40,734 nt of DNA from an uncultured Chlamydiae bacterium (lineage in GTDB: Bacteria > Chlamydiota > Chlamydiia > Chlamydiales > Rhabdochlamydiaceae): the NCBI GenBank assembly GCA_945952445.1, contig CAMFIG010000019.1:1-40734 (forward strand), given 5' to 3'. Under the pieces are notes generated by a model. The model did not search any database. It saw only the letters and a program-made list of their open reading frames with translations, and was not told the DNA's origin. The position numbers were made by a program, and so were the translations under genes. This document shows positions 7,631-15,008 of this stretch, one piece after another; position 1 is the first letter of the stretch; every line of letters starts with the position of its first letter.

Positions 7631-7830
7631 GGAATGAGAGAGATAATAAGTTCTATTCTGGACGCTCTGCCTTTCTCTAAGATCTCTGTTTTGCTTCGGC
7701 GTAAAATTTATCCCACAGAGCTTTTTTAAACCAAGTTGGTGCGAATTGGTCCTCGCACGTCCGTATCTTTGTTTATCCAATTATTATTCAGCGTGTTATA
7801 TGGTAACTTTAGATTGTTTTGGTTATTTTC

Positions 7831-7876
7831 TTGAATGTATACCTATAAAATAGGTAATATAACCTATTATATAGGT
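7831..7876 (+). promoter_or_regulatory. Promoter overlapped by two tandem 15-bp palindromic operators
   Basis: Two perfect palindromes of the form ACCTATNNNATAGGT occur at 7841-7855 (centre AAA) and 7862-7876 (centre TAT). They are separated by AATATA, so their centres are 21 bp apart, two helical turns on the same DNA face. A promoter TTGAAT (7831-7836) / TAATAT (7855-7860) with an 18-bp spacer lies within them, and the only visible ribosome binding site (AGGTG) is in the second palindrome, 5 nt before ATG 7882. This is the expected layout of autorepression by the winged-helix protein just downstream. Confidence 0.75.
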
Positions 7877-7881
7877 GTACT

Positions 7882-8217
7882 ATGTTAGAGTATCTTTTTT
7901 CGAATAAGAATGTAGAAAAAATTTTGATCTACCTATGTTTACATGGGAAGGCCAATGCTTCAGAACTTCGCGCTGTGTTTAATTCTGCGTTGGATCCTAT
8001 CCAGAAAACATTACGTAAGTTGGAAGAAGGAGGTTTGCTAGTCAGTTTTTTAGAAGGAAAAACTCGTGTATTTCAATGGAATCCACGTTATCCTTTTTTC
8101 AAAGAAATTCAAGCTTTGGCTGAAAAAGCCTATGAATATCTTCCTGAGGATATACAAGAATCTCAATATCAGAAGACTAAAAGGAAAAGACCTAGAAAAA
8201 CAGGAAAGCCAATATGA
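7882..8217 (+). CDS. Winged-helix (ArsR/MarR-like) regulator, putative antitoxin or repressor
   Basis: A 111-aa protein. The N-terminal part (MLEYLFSNKNVEKILIYL...ASELRAVF...DPIQKTLRKLEEGGLLVSF) reads as a winged helix-turn-helix, followed by a wing strand (GKTRVFQWNPRYPFF). The C-terminal tail is strongly basic (KTKRKRPRKTGK). Regulators of this kind are common immediately upstream of small nucleotidyltransferase genes. Two tandem palindromes overlap its promoter, pointing to autorepression. Its stop codon overlaps the next start as ATGA (8214-8217), so the two proteins are translationally coupled. An antitoxin role is inferred by analogy with AbiEi, not shown. Confidence 0.7.
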   Translation: MLEYLFSNKNVEKILIYLCLHGKANASELRAVFNSALDPIQKTLRKLEEGGLLVSFLEGKTRVFQWNPRYPFFKEIQALAEKAYEYLPEDIQESQYQKTKRKRPRKTGKPI

Positions 8218-8708
8218 ACTTCGCTAAAATCTCCTTAGAAGAGCTTGCTTGTTTTGTGTATCAAACACTTAAAATTCATGATATAGATGCGGTGTTAGTC
8301 GGGGGAGCTTGCGTCTCTATCTATAGTTCAAATCGCTACCAATCTATGGATGTAAACTTTGCTACATATGTAGAGTTAAAACTTATAGATAAAATTCTTG
8401 GAGCATTCGGTTTTAAAAGACTTGGAAGATGTTTCACGCATGCAGAATGTCCTTACGTTATTGATTTTGTCAATCCGCCGATAACCGTGGGTCATGAAGC
8501 GATACGAAAATTTGAAACATTGAAAAGTGCCTCGGGAATGTTGCAACTATTATCTCCTACTGACTGTGTAAAGGATCGTCTTGCTTCTTTTTTTCACTGG
8601 AATGACAAGCAAGCCTTAGCTCAAGCTCTTCTTGTAGCTAGAGAACATTCTATAGATAAAAAAATCTCAAAGATTGGGCTAAGGCGGAAGGATATCCAGA
8701 AAAACTAG
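8214..8708 (+). CDS. Nucleotidyltransferase-like protein, frameshifted near its C-terminus
   Basis: The 164-aa reading frame has the start of a minimal nucleotidyltransferase fold: AVLVGGACVSIYSS at residues 26-39 (GG pair at 30-31) followed by SMDVNF (44-49). The usual S.D.D metal motif is altered here, the second Asp being Asn48. LLSPTDCVKDRLASFFHWND (residues 120-139) fits the helical part of this family. The last 13 codons look wrong. After the A7 tract at 8658-8664 the other frame continues as a natural end (DWAKAEGYPEKLDEFLRQL, stop at 8741-8743). Removing one A would restore a gene ending at 8743. It is coupled to the winged-helix gene and is a toxin-like partner by analogy with AbiEii/MenA-type systems (inference). 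Confidence 0.65.
   Translation: MNFAKISLEELACFVYQTLKIHDIDAVLVGGACVSIYSSNRYQSMDVNFATYVELKLIDKILGAFGFKRLGRCFTHAECPYVIDFVNPPITVGHEAIRKFETLKSASGMLQLLSPTDCVKDRLASFFHWNDKQALAQALLVAREHSIDKKISKIGLRRKDIQKN
8658..8664 (+). other. A7 tract at the frameshift point of the nucleotidyltransferase gene
   Basis: Seven A residues in codons GAT AAA AAA ATC. Loss of one A gives GAT AAA AAT CTC AAA GAT TGG, opening a further 26 codons or so in a family-typical C-terminus. It could be a real mutation, a sequencing error, or a site where polymerase slippage yields a fraction of full-length protein. Confidence 0.6.
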
Positions 8709-8868
8709 ATGAATTTCTACGGCAGTTAAGATCTTCAAAATAACATCCCTTTGCCACGGTTTTGCTGGCGATAGGCACTTAATCTCAATGCGATGTCTCT
8801 ATTGCTCATGCCAAGAACTTTTAAGCCTGTTCCAGGTTTTGGGCGCCAATCCGAGCGGAATAGGCAGC

Positions 8869-9513
8869 CTATCTTAAGACTGCAGCTTTTTTGTGCAGCA
8901 TCATAAGAAACCATTTTGCTGCAAGTTCGGCAACTTCTTTAAGTTTGCCAGGTTCTTCAAATAAGTGCGTGGCTCCTTCTACGATGGCAAGCTCTTTTAT
9001 GCATTGCATTTGTTCCATGGCTTCGCGATTCATAGATAGAACTACCTCATCATCTCCTCCAACGATGAGAAGTGTTGGAGCTTGAATCCAAGGCAATGCT
9101 TGCATTGCAAGATCTGGCCTGCCACCGCGAGACACAATGGCAAATGTATCTACTTTTAACGAAGCTTTGAGCGCAGCAGCGGCGCCTGTGCTTGCGCCAA
9201 AATAACCAATTTTTAATTGAGGATGGCTTTTTCTTATCCACTGTGTTGCTAAAATCAATCGGTCAGTGAGCAAGTCGACGTTGAATCGATATTCGCTGCC
9301 AATTTCGTTTATCTCTTCTTCTGGTGTGAGAAGATCGAATAACAATGTAGCTAAACCGTATTGTTGTAACGTTTGTGCTACCTGTTGGTTGCGAGGAGAA
9401 TGCCGAGAACTTCCGCTACCATGCGCAAAAAGAATCAAAGCTTCGGCGGCTTTCGGGATTACGAGATCTCCATTTAAAATCCCTTCGGGGATATCGATTT
9501 TAATATGTTGCAT
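8869..9513 (-). CDS. Alpha/beta hydrolase (dienelactone hydrolase-like)
   Basis: A 214-aa cytosolic hydrolase. The oxyanion region LILFAHGSGSSRHSPRN is at residues 26-42, the nucleophile elbow GASTGAA carries Ser108, the acid is in VGGDDEV (about Asp154/155), and the His is in GATHLF (His183). Proteins of this subfamily are often fused to, or encoded beside, a phosphoribosyltransferase of the type found directly upstream. Here the two genes are separate and overlap by 40 bp (9474-9513), so they are almost certainly co-translated. The substrate is unknown. Confidence 0.8.
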   Translation of the reverse strand: MQHIKIDIPEGILNGDLVIPKAAEALILFAHGSGSSRHSPRNQQVAQTLQQYGLATLLFDLLTPEEEINEIGSEYRFNVDLLTDRLILATQWIRKSHPQLKIGYFGASTGAAAALKASLKVDTFAIVSRGGRPDLAMQALPWIQAPTLLIVGGDDEVVLSMNREAMEQMQCIKELAIVEGATHLFEEPGKLKEVAELAAKWFLMMLHKKAAVLR

Positions 9514-10115
9514 ACTTCCTCATCGCTTACAGCAGAAAATTCTGAATAAAATTGGCTTACGCTAGAAAATGCCGGAGGGGCTAAAAGACAAACGACTTGA
9601 TCTACTTCTTTTTCAAAAAACGCAAGCGAAGAAGGGGCTGCCACGGGCACTGCTATGATGATCGATCGAACATCCTGTTGCCTTAAGTAAAGGACTGAAG
9701 CATATAAAGTTGCCCCTGTGGCAATCCCATCATCTACTAAAATCACGGTTTGGTTTTTTAACGGATGGGGTTTTTTTGTTCCTCGATATAACAGTTCCCG
9801 TCTTGCAGCTTCTTGTCGTTCTCGTTCGATGATCTGATTTATCTCGATTTCGGAAGCTCCAACCATCTCTATTATGGGTTGGTTTAGATAGACAACATCT
9901 CCCGCGATTGCTCCTATGGCAAGCTCTGGAGACTGAGGGGCTCCGATTTTGCGGACAGAAATGAAGTCTAAAGGAAGATGCAGAGCAAGAGATACTTCCT
10001 GAGCTATAACGACTCCTCCGCGCGGTAAGGCAACGATCAAGTGATTGGGAAGTCTAGAATATGAGCTAAGCGCTGCTGCTAATTTTTGGCCTGCATCGAA
10101 TCGATCTAAAAACAC
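9474..10115 (-). CDS. Phosphoribosyltransferase family protein
   Basis: A 213-aa type I phosphoribosyltransferase fold. The PRPP loop VILVDDGIATGAT is at residues 124-136 and the N-terminal strand LIVALPRGGVVIAQE at 26-40. The region between (SVRKIGAP.SPELAIGAIA) is the flexible-hood pattern of the PRTase that is commonly fused to a dienelactone-hydrolase-like domain in other bacteria. It overlaps the hydrolase gene by 40 bp. The accepted base is not predictable from the sequence. It lies 60 bp downstream of the cysteine desulfurase in the same direction. Confidence 0.85.
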   Translation of the reverse strand: MFLDRFDAGQKLAAALSSYSRLPNHLIVALPRGGVVIAQEVSLALHLPLDFISVRKIGAPQSPELAIGAIAGDVVYLNQPIIEMVGASEIEINQIIERERQEAARRELLYRGTKKPHPLKNQTVILVDDGIATGATLYASVLYLRQQDVRSIIIAVPVAAPSSLAFFEKEVDQVVCLLAPPAFSSVSQFYSEFSAVSDEEVCNILKSISPKGF

Positions 10116-10174
10116 TAAAAGACTCTTTTGTTTCTCTCTTTTTTAGCTTAATATATTGATTGTTTTAATTTGTA

Positions 10175-11308
10175 CTAGATTAAACGTAGATTCTGGATGA
10201 TCTTGTCGAGAATGTCCACTGTTTGCAAGATCTCTTCTTCTGTCGTCCAGCGGCTAAGAGAAAAGCGCAGAGAAGATCGGGCTTGCGTATAGGAAAGCCC
10301 CATATTTCTTAAAATGCGGGAAGGCTCAAGAGCTCCTGAAGAGCAGGCGGACCCGAGGCTGGCCGCTATGCCGGCAAGATCGAGTTGGATTAGCAGCGTT
10401 TCGCCGTCTATGTTTGGGAAAAGGAGATTGGAGGTGTTCCCAATGCGAGGGCCTGATCCGTTGACAAAGAAATGTATGCCTTTTTGCTTTAGCCCATTTT
10501 CTAAAGCGTCGCGGAGTGTTTTCATACGGGTTGATGCTTGAGGCAGTTCTGAGGATAGGAGGGAGACAGCTTTGCTAAGGCCTACGATGCCTGGCAGGTT
10601 CTCTGTCCCAGATCGAAGTCCAAATTCTTGTCCTCCGCCTGTAATCAAAGGCTTAAATTTACTTTTCGTGCGTAAAAAGACAAAACCCGCTCCTTTGGGT
10701 CCATGGATTTTATGGCCGGAAAACCCAATGCCAGTCACGCCTGGAGGGATAGAGATTTCTTCTTTACCAAGCCATGCTACCCCGTCAACAACGAAGAGTA
10801 AGTTGTGTTCCTGTGCGATTTTTGCAATGTTTGCAATTTCCTGTTTTACGCCCGTTTCGCTGTTGACTGCGCTAAAGACGAGCAGTTTTGTATGTGGTTG
10901 GATTGCACTTCGGATGGTTTCGAGAGGAACAACGCCAGAAGCATCTGCAGGCAGGAATGTGACATCGCAGCCATTAGAAGATAGGTTTTGAAGGGTTGTA
11001 TCAACGCAAGCATGTTCTATGTTGGAGGTGATGATGTGGGATTTTACTTTAGGGTCGATACAGCCTCGGATTAAGAAGTTCATCGACTCTGTTCCTCCAG
11101 AGGTGAATAGTACCTCTTGTGGTTGTATTTGAAGATAGTCGGCTATTGTTTTTCGAGCCTTAAGGAGGGCTTTTTTCGCTTCTTGTCCGAAAAAATGGAT
11201 TGAAGAAGGATTTTCCGGGGTTGTAGTCAGGTGGGCGTACATTGCCTTAGCAACGAGGGGATCGACCCCTGTCGTAGCATTGTTGTCGAGGTAGATGCGG
11301 GATTTCAT
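10175..11308 (-). CDS. Cysteine desulfurase, NifS/IscS family
   Basis: A 377-aa PLP enzyme that would mobilise sulfur from cysteine for Fe-S clusters or thio-modifications. Seen: YLDNNATTGVDPLV (N-terminus), TSGGTESMN (69-77), His99 in NIEHAC, PLP-lysine Lys200 in FSGHKIHGPKGAG, RSGTEN (232-237) and the sulfur-carrying Cys322 in LGSACSSG. One oddity: the segment that is normally DA.Q..GK reads DGVAWLGK (175-182), so the Gln that contacts PLP in IscS is Ala here. Its ATG overlaps the stop of the upstream PP2C gene by 4 bp. A NifS-like/PP2C pair also occurs in Chlamydia, as I recall. Confidence 0.9.
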   Translation of the reverse strand: MKSRIYLDNNATTGVDPLVAKAMYAHLTTTPENPSSIHFFGQEAKKALLKARKTIADYLQIQPQEVLFTSGGTESMNFLIRGCIDPKVKSHIITSNIEHACVDTTLQNLSSNGCDVTFLPADASGVVPLETIRSAIQPHTKLLVFSAVNSETGVKQEIANIAKIAQEHNLLFVVDGVAWLGKEEISIPPGVTGIGFSGHKIHGPKGAGFVFLRTKSKFKPLITGGGQEFGLRSGTENLPGIVGLSKAVSLLSSELPQASTRMKTLRDALENGLKQKGIHFFVNGSGPRIGNTSNLLFPNIDGETLLIQLDLAGIAASLGSACSSGALEPSRILRNMGLSYTQARSSLRFSLSRWTTEEEILQTVDILDKIIQNLRLI

Positions 11309-12132
11309 GCAAAGACTCTGATCATAACAATCGTGATGTTGTCTTTGCCGCCTTTTGCTTTTGCGGCAGAAATGAGTCTTTCCGAGGCATTTTGGATTGT
11401 AGGGGCATTGCTTAAGATCGTAGAAATCTCATTGTGAGATACGCAGTCTGTAAGGCCATCGCTGCATAAAAAATAGATGTCTTCTTCTTCTACCTGCGTT
11501 TTAGAGACTTCAGGCTCTACAAGAGGGCTTGTTCCAATGGCTCGAGTAATGATGTTTTTATAGAGGAACTGCTCTTGAGAAAGAGCATTGAGTTGCCCTA
11601 GTTGGATCATTTGAGATCGAAGAGAGTGGTCTTCAGTAAGCAGCTCTAGCTTTTTACGGAATCGATAGATCCGGCTATCTCCTACATGGGCGTAGATCAA
11701 AGATTGTTCATGGAGGAGAAAGCAGCATAGAGTCGTTCCCATGCCGCAGAACTCTTGTTTTTGCTCTGAAAGCCGATGTACCCATGCGTTGGCTTTGACG
11801 ATGGCTGTATGCAAATGGCGTTCTATTTGTTCTGCGTCTTCCTGTTCAGGTCCTGAGAAAAACTGGCAGATTGAAGCAGATAAATGATGGACGACTTCTC
11901 TTGCTGCAATTTCTCCTGCATTATGTCCTCCCATCCCGTCTGCTAAAATAAAAAACTGATGCACAGGGATCTGATGCCACACATCCTCGTTATTTTCTCT
12001 AACAAGCCCTTGGTCGGAAATCCCAAAGCTCTCAATTTTTAGCGATGTTTTCATGCGTACCACAAGAGGGCGTCTTCTTTGCGTAAGAAGAGTCCCTCTC
12101 CTTTTCTTGGAGTTTGCAACTGCAGTAGTCAT
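11305..12132 (-). CDS. PP2C-family serine/threonine protein phosphatase
   Basis: A 275-aa protein (about 250 aa if started at the internal Met of MKTSLKIESFGISD). The PP2C metal and catalytic motifs are complete: SDQGLVRENNED, ILADGMGGHNAGEIAA, GMGTTLCC, AHVGDSRIYRF, EDHSLRSQ, CSDGLTD and GKDNITIVMI. Such enzymes reverse Hanks-type kinase phosphorylation in the bacterial cytosol. The ATG follows the serpin stop codon directly (TGAATG), and the stop overlaps the cysteine desulfurase start, so it is the middle gene of a tight operon. The basic N-terminal leader of about 25 residues is not part of the domain, so the true start may be the internal Met. Confidence 0.92.
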   Translation of the reverse strand: MTTAVANSKKRRGTLLTQRRRPLVVRMKTSLKIESFGISDQGLVRENNEDVWHQIPVHQFFILADGMGGHNAGEIAAREVVHHLSASICQFFSGPEQEDAEQIERHLHTAIVKANAWVHRLSEQKQEFCGMGTTLCCFLLHEQSLIYAHVGDSRIYRFRKKLELLTEDHSLRSQMIQLGQLNALSQEQFLYKNIITRAIGTSPLVEPEVSKTQVEEEDIYFLCSDGLTDCVSHNEISTILSNAPTIQNASERLISAAKAKGGKDNITIVMIRVFA

Positions 12133-13377
12133 TCACTGATCCATATTTATATTAGGATCGACTACTTTCCCCAAGAAAAGCATAACTTTTGATTTTAAGT
12201 CTACAATTCCAAACAGAAAAGGATGGTCTGCAAGGAATTCAATAGGCGGAGTAGGGGACGGGCCTGCCGATTTAAAAGCCATTGTCGCAGCTGTGGCTGC
12301 AGATGCGGAAACTCCATATTCGTTGCACGCAAAATAGGCTTCGTGTAGCACTTTGTCGATATAAAGGTCTGTAAGGCCATCAATCCCTGAAAAATCAGCT
12401 TCTTTTGTAAAGGCTGCTTTCATTCCCATTTGTTCGAGAACTTCTTTGAGGTAGAGTTTAGAGGCGAGGGTAAAGCGGGGGATTTGCATGTGGATCCTTC
12501 TTGTTTCAGCCAGCTCTAAATAGGAGTGGATCAAAGCAGGAGACAGAGAACTTTCTACGGAAGAGAGCGCATTCTTAGGCAAAAGAAAAAAACAGGCAAG
12601 TTCAGATCCTGTATCTTGAGAAGAAACAAATGGGAGAAGCAGAAATTGGCATTGCTCGGTTTCATGATAAGCAAATGACTCTGTCTGTTCCATCATCAGA
12701 ACCGGTTTATCAGAGCCCGGTGTCACGTGGAAAGGCGCTTGTTTTGAAAGTTTTTCTTGGAATGGGAACTTCCAAGATCCTTGGAAATAGATTGCATTGG
12801 TAAGAACAAGACGCGTTAAAGAGGAGATGTCTGTCTCTGCAAGCAGCCGAGGGATTTTTCCCTGCGTTTCGTTTGAGATCCAGGTGTTGATAATCGAAAC
12901 GGCTTCTTTGCTTTGGCTAAAATCCAGAGATTGTATGTTGGCATCGAAATCATTGCGGATCATATGGCGGTAGTCGGAAAGGATTTGCGTGTCTTGGCCT
13001 AACCACATAGCATTGGCAACGTCTAACTTATAAGGTCCTTCTTTCGATCTTAAAGAGGATAGCAGCTCGGCATTGACCTTTGCAAATTGTCCGATATGAT
13101 CGTATTTAGACATGTGGATCGAGAGGGCATCTGCCATTTCTGATGCAGTTTCTCCAGCTGCTCCTACGTAGGCCATGCCAAGGCAAGAGAAGACAGAATA
13201 TGGTGAAAAGATGCAGTTGCCTTCTTTGGCGGCATGTGGGTATGCGTGGCAGGCAAATGTATTCGTGTCAAATACCAGCTGTTCTTGAAGAGAAAGGTTG
13301 TATGGAGAACTTCCTGCTAAGAGGATAGAGCTCATAGAACCGATGACCAGTTTTGTCAAATGCGTGACGATCTTCAT
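12133..13377 (-). CDS. Serpin (serine protease inhibitor) with an N-terminal signal sequence
   Basis: A 414-aa full-length serpin. Residues 1-25 form a signal-like hydrophobic N-terminus (VIGSMSSILLAGSS), suggesting export. Family blocks: NCIFSPYSVFSCLGMAYVGA, NAMW, LVLTNAIYFQGSWK.PF, FFLLPK, IPRFTL, DLYIDKVLHEAYF and ADHPFLFGI. The reactive-centre loop carries the hinge EYGVSASAATAAT followed by MAFKSAG. Counting from the hinge Glu (P17) puts P1 at Lys369 and P1' at Ser370, a trypsin-like target. The small-residue hinge suggests a working inhibitor rather than a dead relative. It is preceded by AAGGGG and a TATAAT box, and the PP2C gene follows with no gap. The target protease (host or own) is unknown. 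Confidence 0.92.
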   Translation of the reverse strand: MKIVTHLTKLVIGSMSSILLAGSSPYNLSLQEQLVFDTNTFACHAYPHAAKEGNCIFSPYSVFSCLGMAYVGAAGETASEMADALSIHMSKYDHIGQFAKVNAELLSSLRSKEGPYKLDVANAMWLGQDTQILSDYRHMIRNDFDANIQSLDFSQSKEAVSIINTWISNETQGKIPRLLAETDISSLTRLVLTNAIYFQGSWKFPFQEKLSKQAPFHVTPGSDKPVLMMEQTESFAYHETEQCQFLLLPFVSSQDTGSELACFFLLPKNALSSVESSLSPALIHSYLELAETRRIHMQIPRFTLASKLYLKEVLEQMGMKAAFTKEADFSGIDGLTDLYIDKVLHEAYFACNEYGVSASAATAATMAFKSAGPSPTPPIEFLADHPFLFGIVDLKSKVMLFLGKVVDPNINMDQ

Positions 13378-13425
13378 AAAATAGCCCCTTTTTTAAAGAA
13401 TTATTTTCCTCGATAATACTTGTTT

Positions 13426-13431
13426 ATTATA
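13426..13431 (-). promoter_or_regulatory. Probable -10 box of the serpin operon
   Basis: Read on the minus strand this is a perfect TATAAT, about 50 nt upstream of the serpin ATG. No convincing -35 box lies 16-18 bases further upstream. Confidence 0.35.
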
Positions 13432-13461
13432 CAGAGTTCGTTGTTTTGGGAAACTACAACC

Positions 13462-14346
13462 TCAGGTTGAGAATATAATTCTTAAAGTGCTTATAGTGTT
13501 AAAGGTGATATGGAGGCTCATGGAGGCTAGCAAAGACCCTTGCCGTTCGTAGACAAATCCTAAGAAACAGCCAAAGAAAAACAAGGAAAGAATTAGAGAA
13601 ATATTGCCAACTCCTTGGCTTGGGGATAAATGGAAGGCGGAAAATAAAAGCGCCGTGACTAATATGGCAGCTTTTTTACCTAGGTGTTTTTTTAGCCAGT
13701 TTTGCAGCATTCCTCGGAACAAAAACTCCTCTAGTATAGGCGCTGCTACTAAAATGGAAAAGAGTGCGATGGCTAGTAATGAAGGGGTGGCAAGGGTCAT
13801 TTTTAGATAGCGGACAGCGACTTGTTCGTAGGTCTCTACGCCAAATAGGGCAAATACTAGCATGTCGGCAAGCTGTCCTATGATGACCACCAGAGGGAAG
13901 CTAGCTAGCCATGAGCAGGCTCCAATCCATACATCATGAAAGAGGCTGCTTGTTTGAGGTAGAGAATGGTCCTTCCAGATTTTTCGCATGGTAGCGCGGT
14001 CGATAGTACGGCAAAAGAAAAACAACAAAAAGAAGATCAAGAGCAAGGAGACGAACTGAGCCAGGCTCGCCAAAACAACAGGAGGGAACCTACCGGGATA
14101 GATCCAGAGATAGCTGGTCTCTTCCGCCCATAAAAGCAGAGGAGCTATTCCAATCGAGCAGGTAAGATAGATGGCAAAACAGGCAGCTACTTGCCATAGT
14201 TTAAGCAAAGAAGGCGTTTCTAAAAGAGAGCGCGGCAGAGTATAGAACTTGCGGCTAACAGCATACGAATTGCTCACGAAAGCCGCAATGCAGAACAGAA
14301 GGATATATTCTAAATGCTCGAAATAATAGGCCGCGTGGTCGGTCAT
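13462..14346 (-). CDS. CPBP (CAAX/Abi) family intramembrane metalloprotease
   Basis: A 294-aa multi-pass membrane protein with about seven hydrophobic segments. The zinc and catalytic motifs of the CPBP family are all present: EEFLFRG (EExxxR) after LVAAPI, FSAFHLSP (second motif His) and SLHITFNT (HxxxN). Bacterial members cleave or process small membrane proteins, bacteriocins or lipopeptides; the substrate here is unknown. Its ATG overlaps the stop of the upstream lipoprotein gene by 4 bp (14343-14346), so the two form a unit. The serpin operon begins about 84 bp downstream with its own -10 box. Confidence 0.88.
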   Translation of the reverse strand: MTDHAAYYFEHLEYILLFCIAAFVSNSYAVSRKFYTLPRSLLETPSLLKLWQVAACFAIYLTCSIGIAPLLLWAEETSYLWIYPGRFPPVVLASLAQFVSLLLIFFLLFFFCRTIDRATMRKIWKDHSLPQTSSLFHDVWIGACSWLASFPLVVIIGQLADMLVFALFGVETYEQVAVRYLKMTLATPSLLAIALFSILVAAPILEEFLFRGMLQNWLKKHLGKKAAILVTALLFSAFHLSPSQGVGNISLILSLFFFGCFLGFVYERQGSLLASMSLHITFNTISTLRIIFST

Positions 14347-15008
14347 TGCGAGTTCTTAGTAATTAAAATATAATCTTCAACCCGAGAGGCTACTTCTTTG
14401 ATCAGCTGTGCATGAGCAATGCCTACAGGCGAAATAGAAAAATCTTCGCTGCCCCAAGGTTCTTGATGAAAGTGGTAGTGGGTAAATTGGCGCGGAACAA
14501 AATGAGAGTCACGGACAATTTCCTGGAGAATCACCTTTGGCATTTGAGATCGTAGATCTAGAACCCGAATACGCATGCTGAGGTTGAGTTGGGCTGAACA
14601 CTCTTCCGGGGATGCTTCTGGGGTTGATTGATTAGGAACTTCATCGTGCTCAAGCAATTCTAGGAAAACAACGAAGTCCTCTTTAGGAAATGCGGTCTTT
14701 GCCCATTGCAAGTCTCCAGTAAACGGATGATGATTGGCTTTCAACTTCTTTGCTAGAGTTTTGGCAGAGCGAAGTTCTGAAAGAGATACCCGATCTGTTT
14801 TTTCAAGTCTTAAGCAAAGGGCGTGAGTAAATTCCTGCGATACATCCCATCCTAGAGATTGTTTGCTGTTGTCGATAACAGGCGCAATAGCTAGGGTTGG
14901 AGCTTGACGGATCGATTCTTTAAGAGAAACTGTTTCTTCTTTGTTTTTTTGGCATCCGATGAGCAAAGAGGTTGCTGCGAGAGCAAAATATAAATAGGAA
15001 CGTGGCAT
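14343..15008 (-). CDS. Predicted lipoprotein of unknown function
   Basis: A 221-aa protein. The N-terminus PRSYLYFALAATSLLIGC is a type II signal peptide with a lipobox LLIGC ending at Cys19. The mature part is soluble and mixed alpha/beta. It contains PTLAIAPVIDNSKQSLGWDV, which resembles the N-terminal strand-helix of penicillin-binding-protein activator or CsgG-like periplasmic lipoproteins, but this likeness is too weak to name it. It is the first gene of a two-gene unit with the CPBP protease. An AAGGAG lies about 12 nt before the ATG, a rather long spacing. Confidence 0.75.
   Translation of the reverse strand: MPRSYLYFALAATSLLIGCQKNKEETVSLKESIRQAPTLAIAPVIDNSKQSLGWDVSQEFTHALCLRLEKTDRVSLSELRSAKTLAKKLKANHHPFTGDLQWAKTAFPKEDFVVFLELLEHDEVPNQSTPEASPEECSAQLNLSMRIRVLDLRSQMPKVILQEIVRDSHFVPRQFTHYHFHQEPWGSEDFSISPVGIAHAQLIKEVASRVEDYILITKNSQ

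Noticed and set aside
7484-7780. 98-codon minus-strand frame across the tRNA-Ser and its terminator
   Set aside because: It overlaps a clear tRNA and terminator on the other strand and has no domain or start signal. Its Arg/Gly-rich peptide comes from the tRNA sequence.
7841-7876. Palindromes as a possible phage attachment site or CRISPR-like repeat
   Set aside because: There are only two copies, each a perfect dyad over a promoter of a winged-helix gene; operators explain them better. No integrase or Cas gene is present.
13450-13480. CAACCT/AGGTTG dyad after the CPBP protease gene as a terminator
   Set aside because: The loop would be one base and there is no T-run; it is too weak to call.
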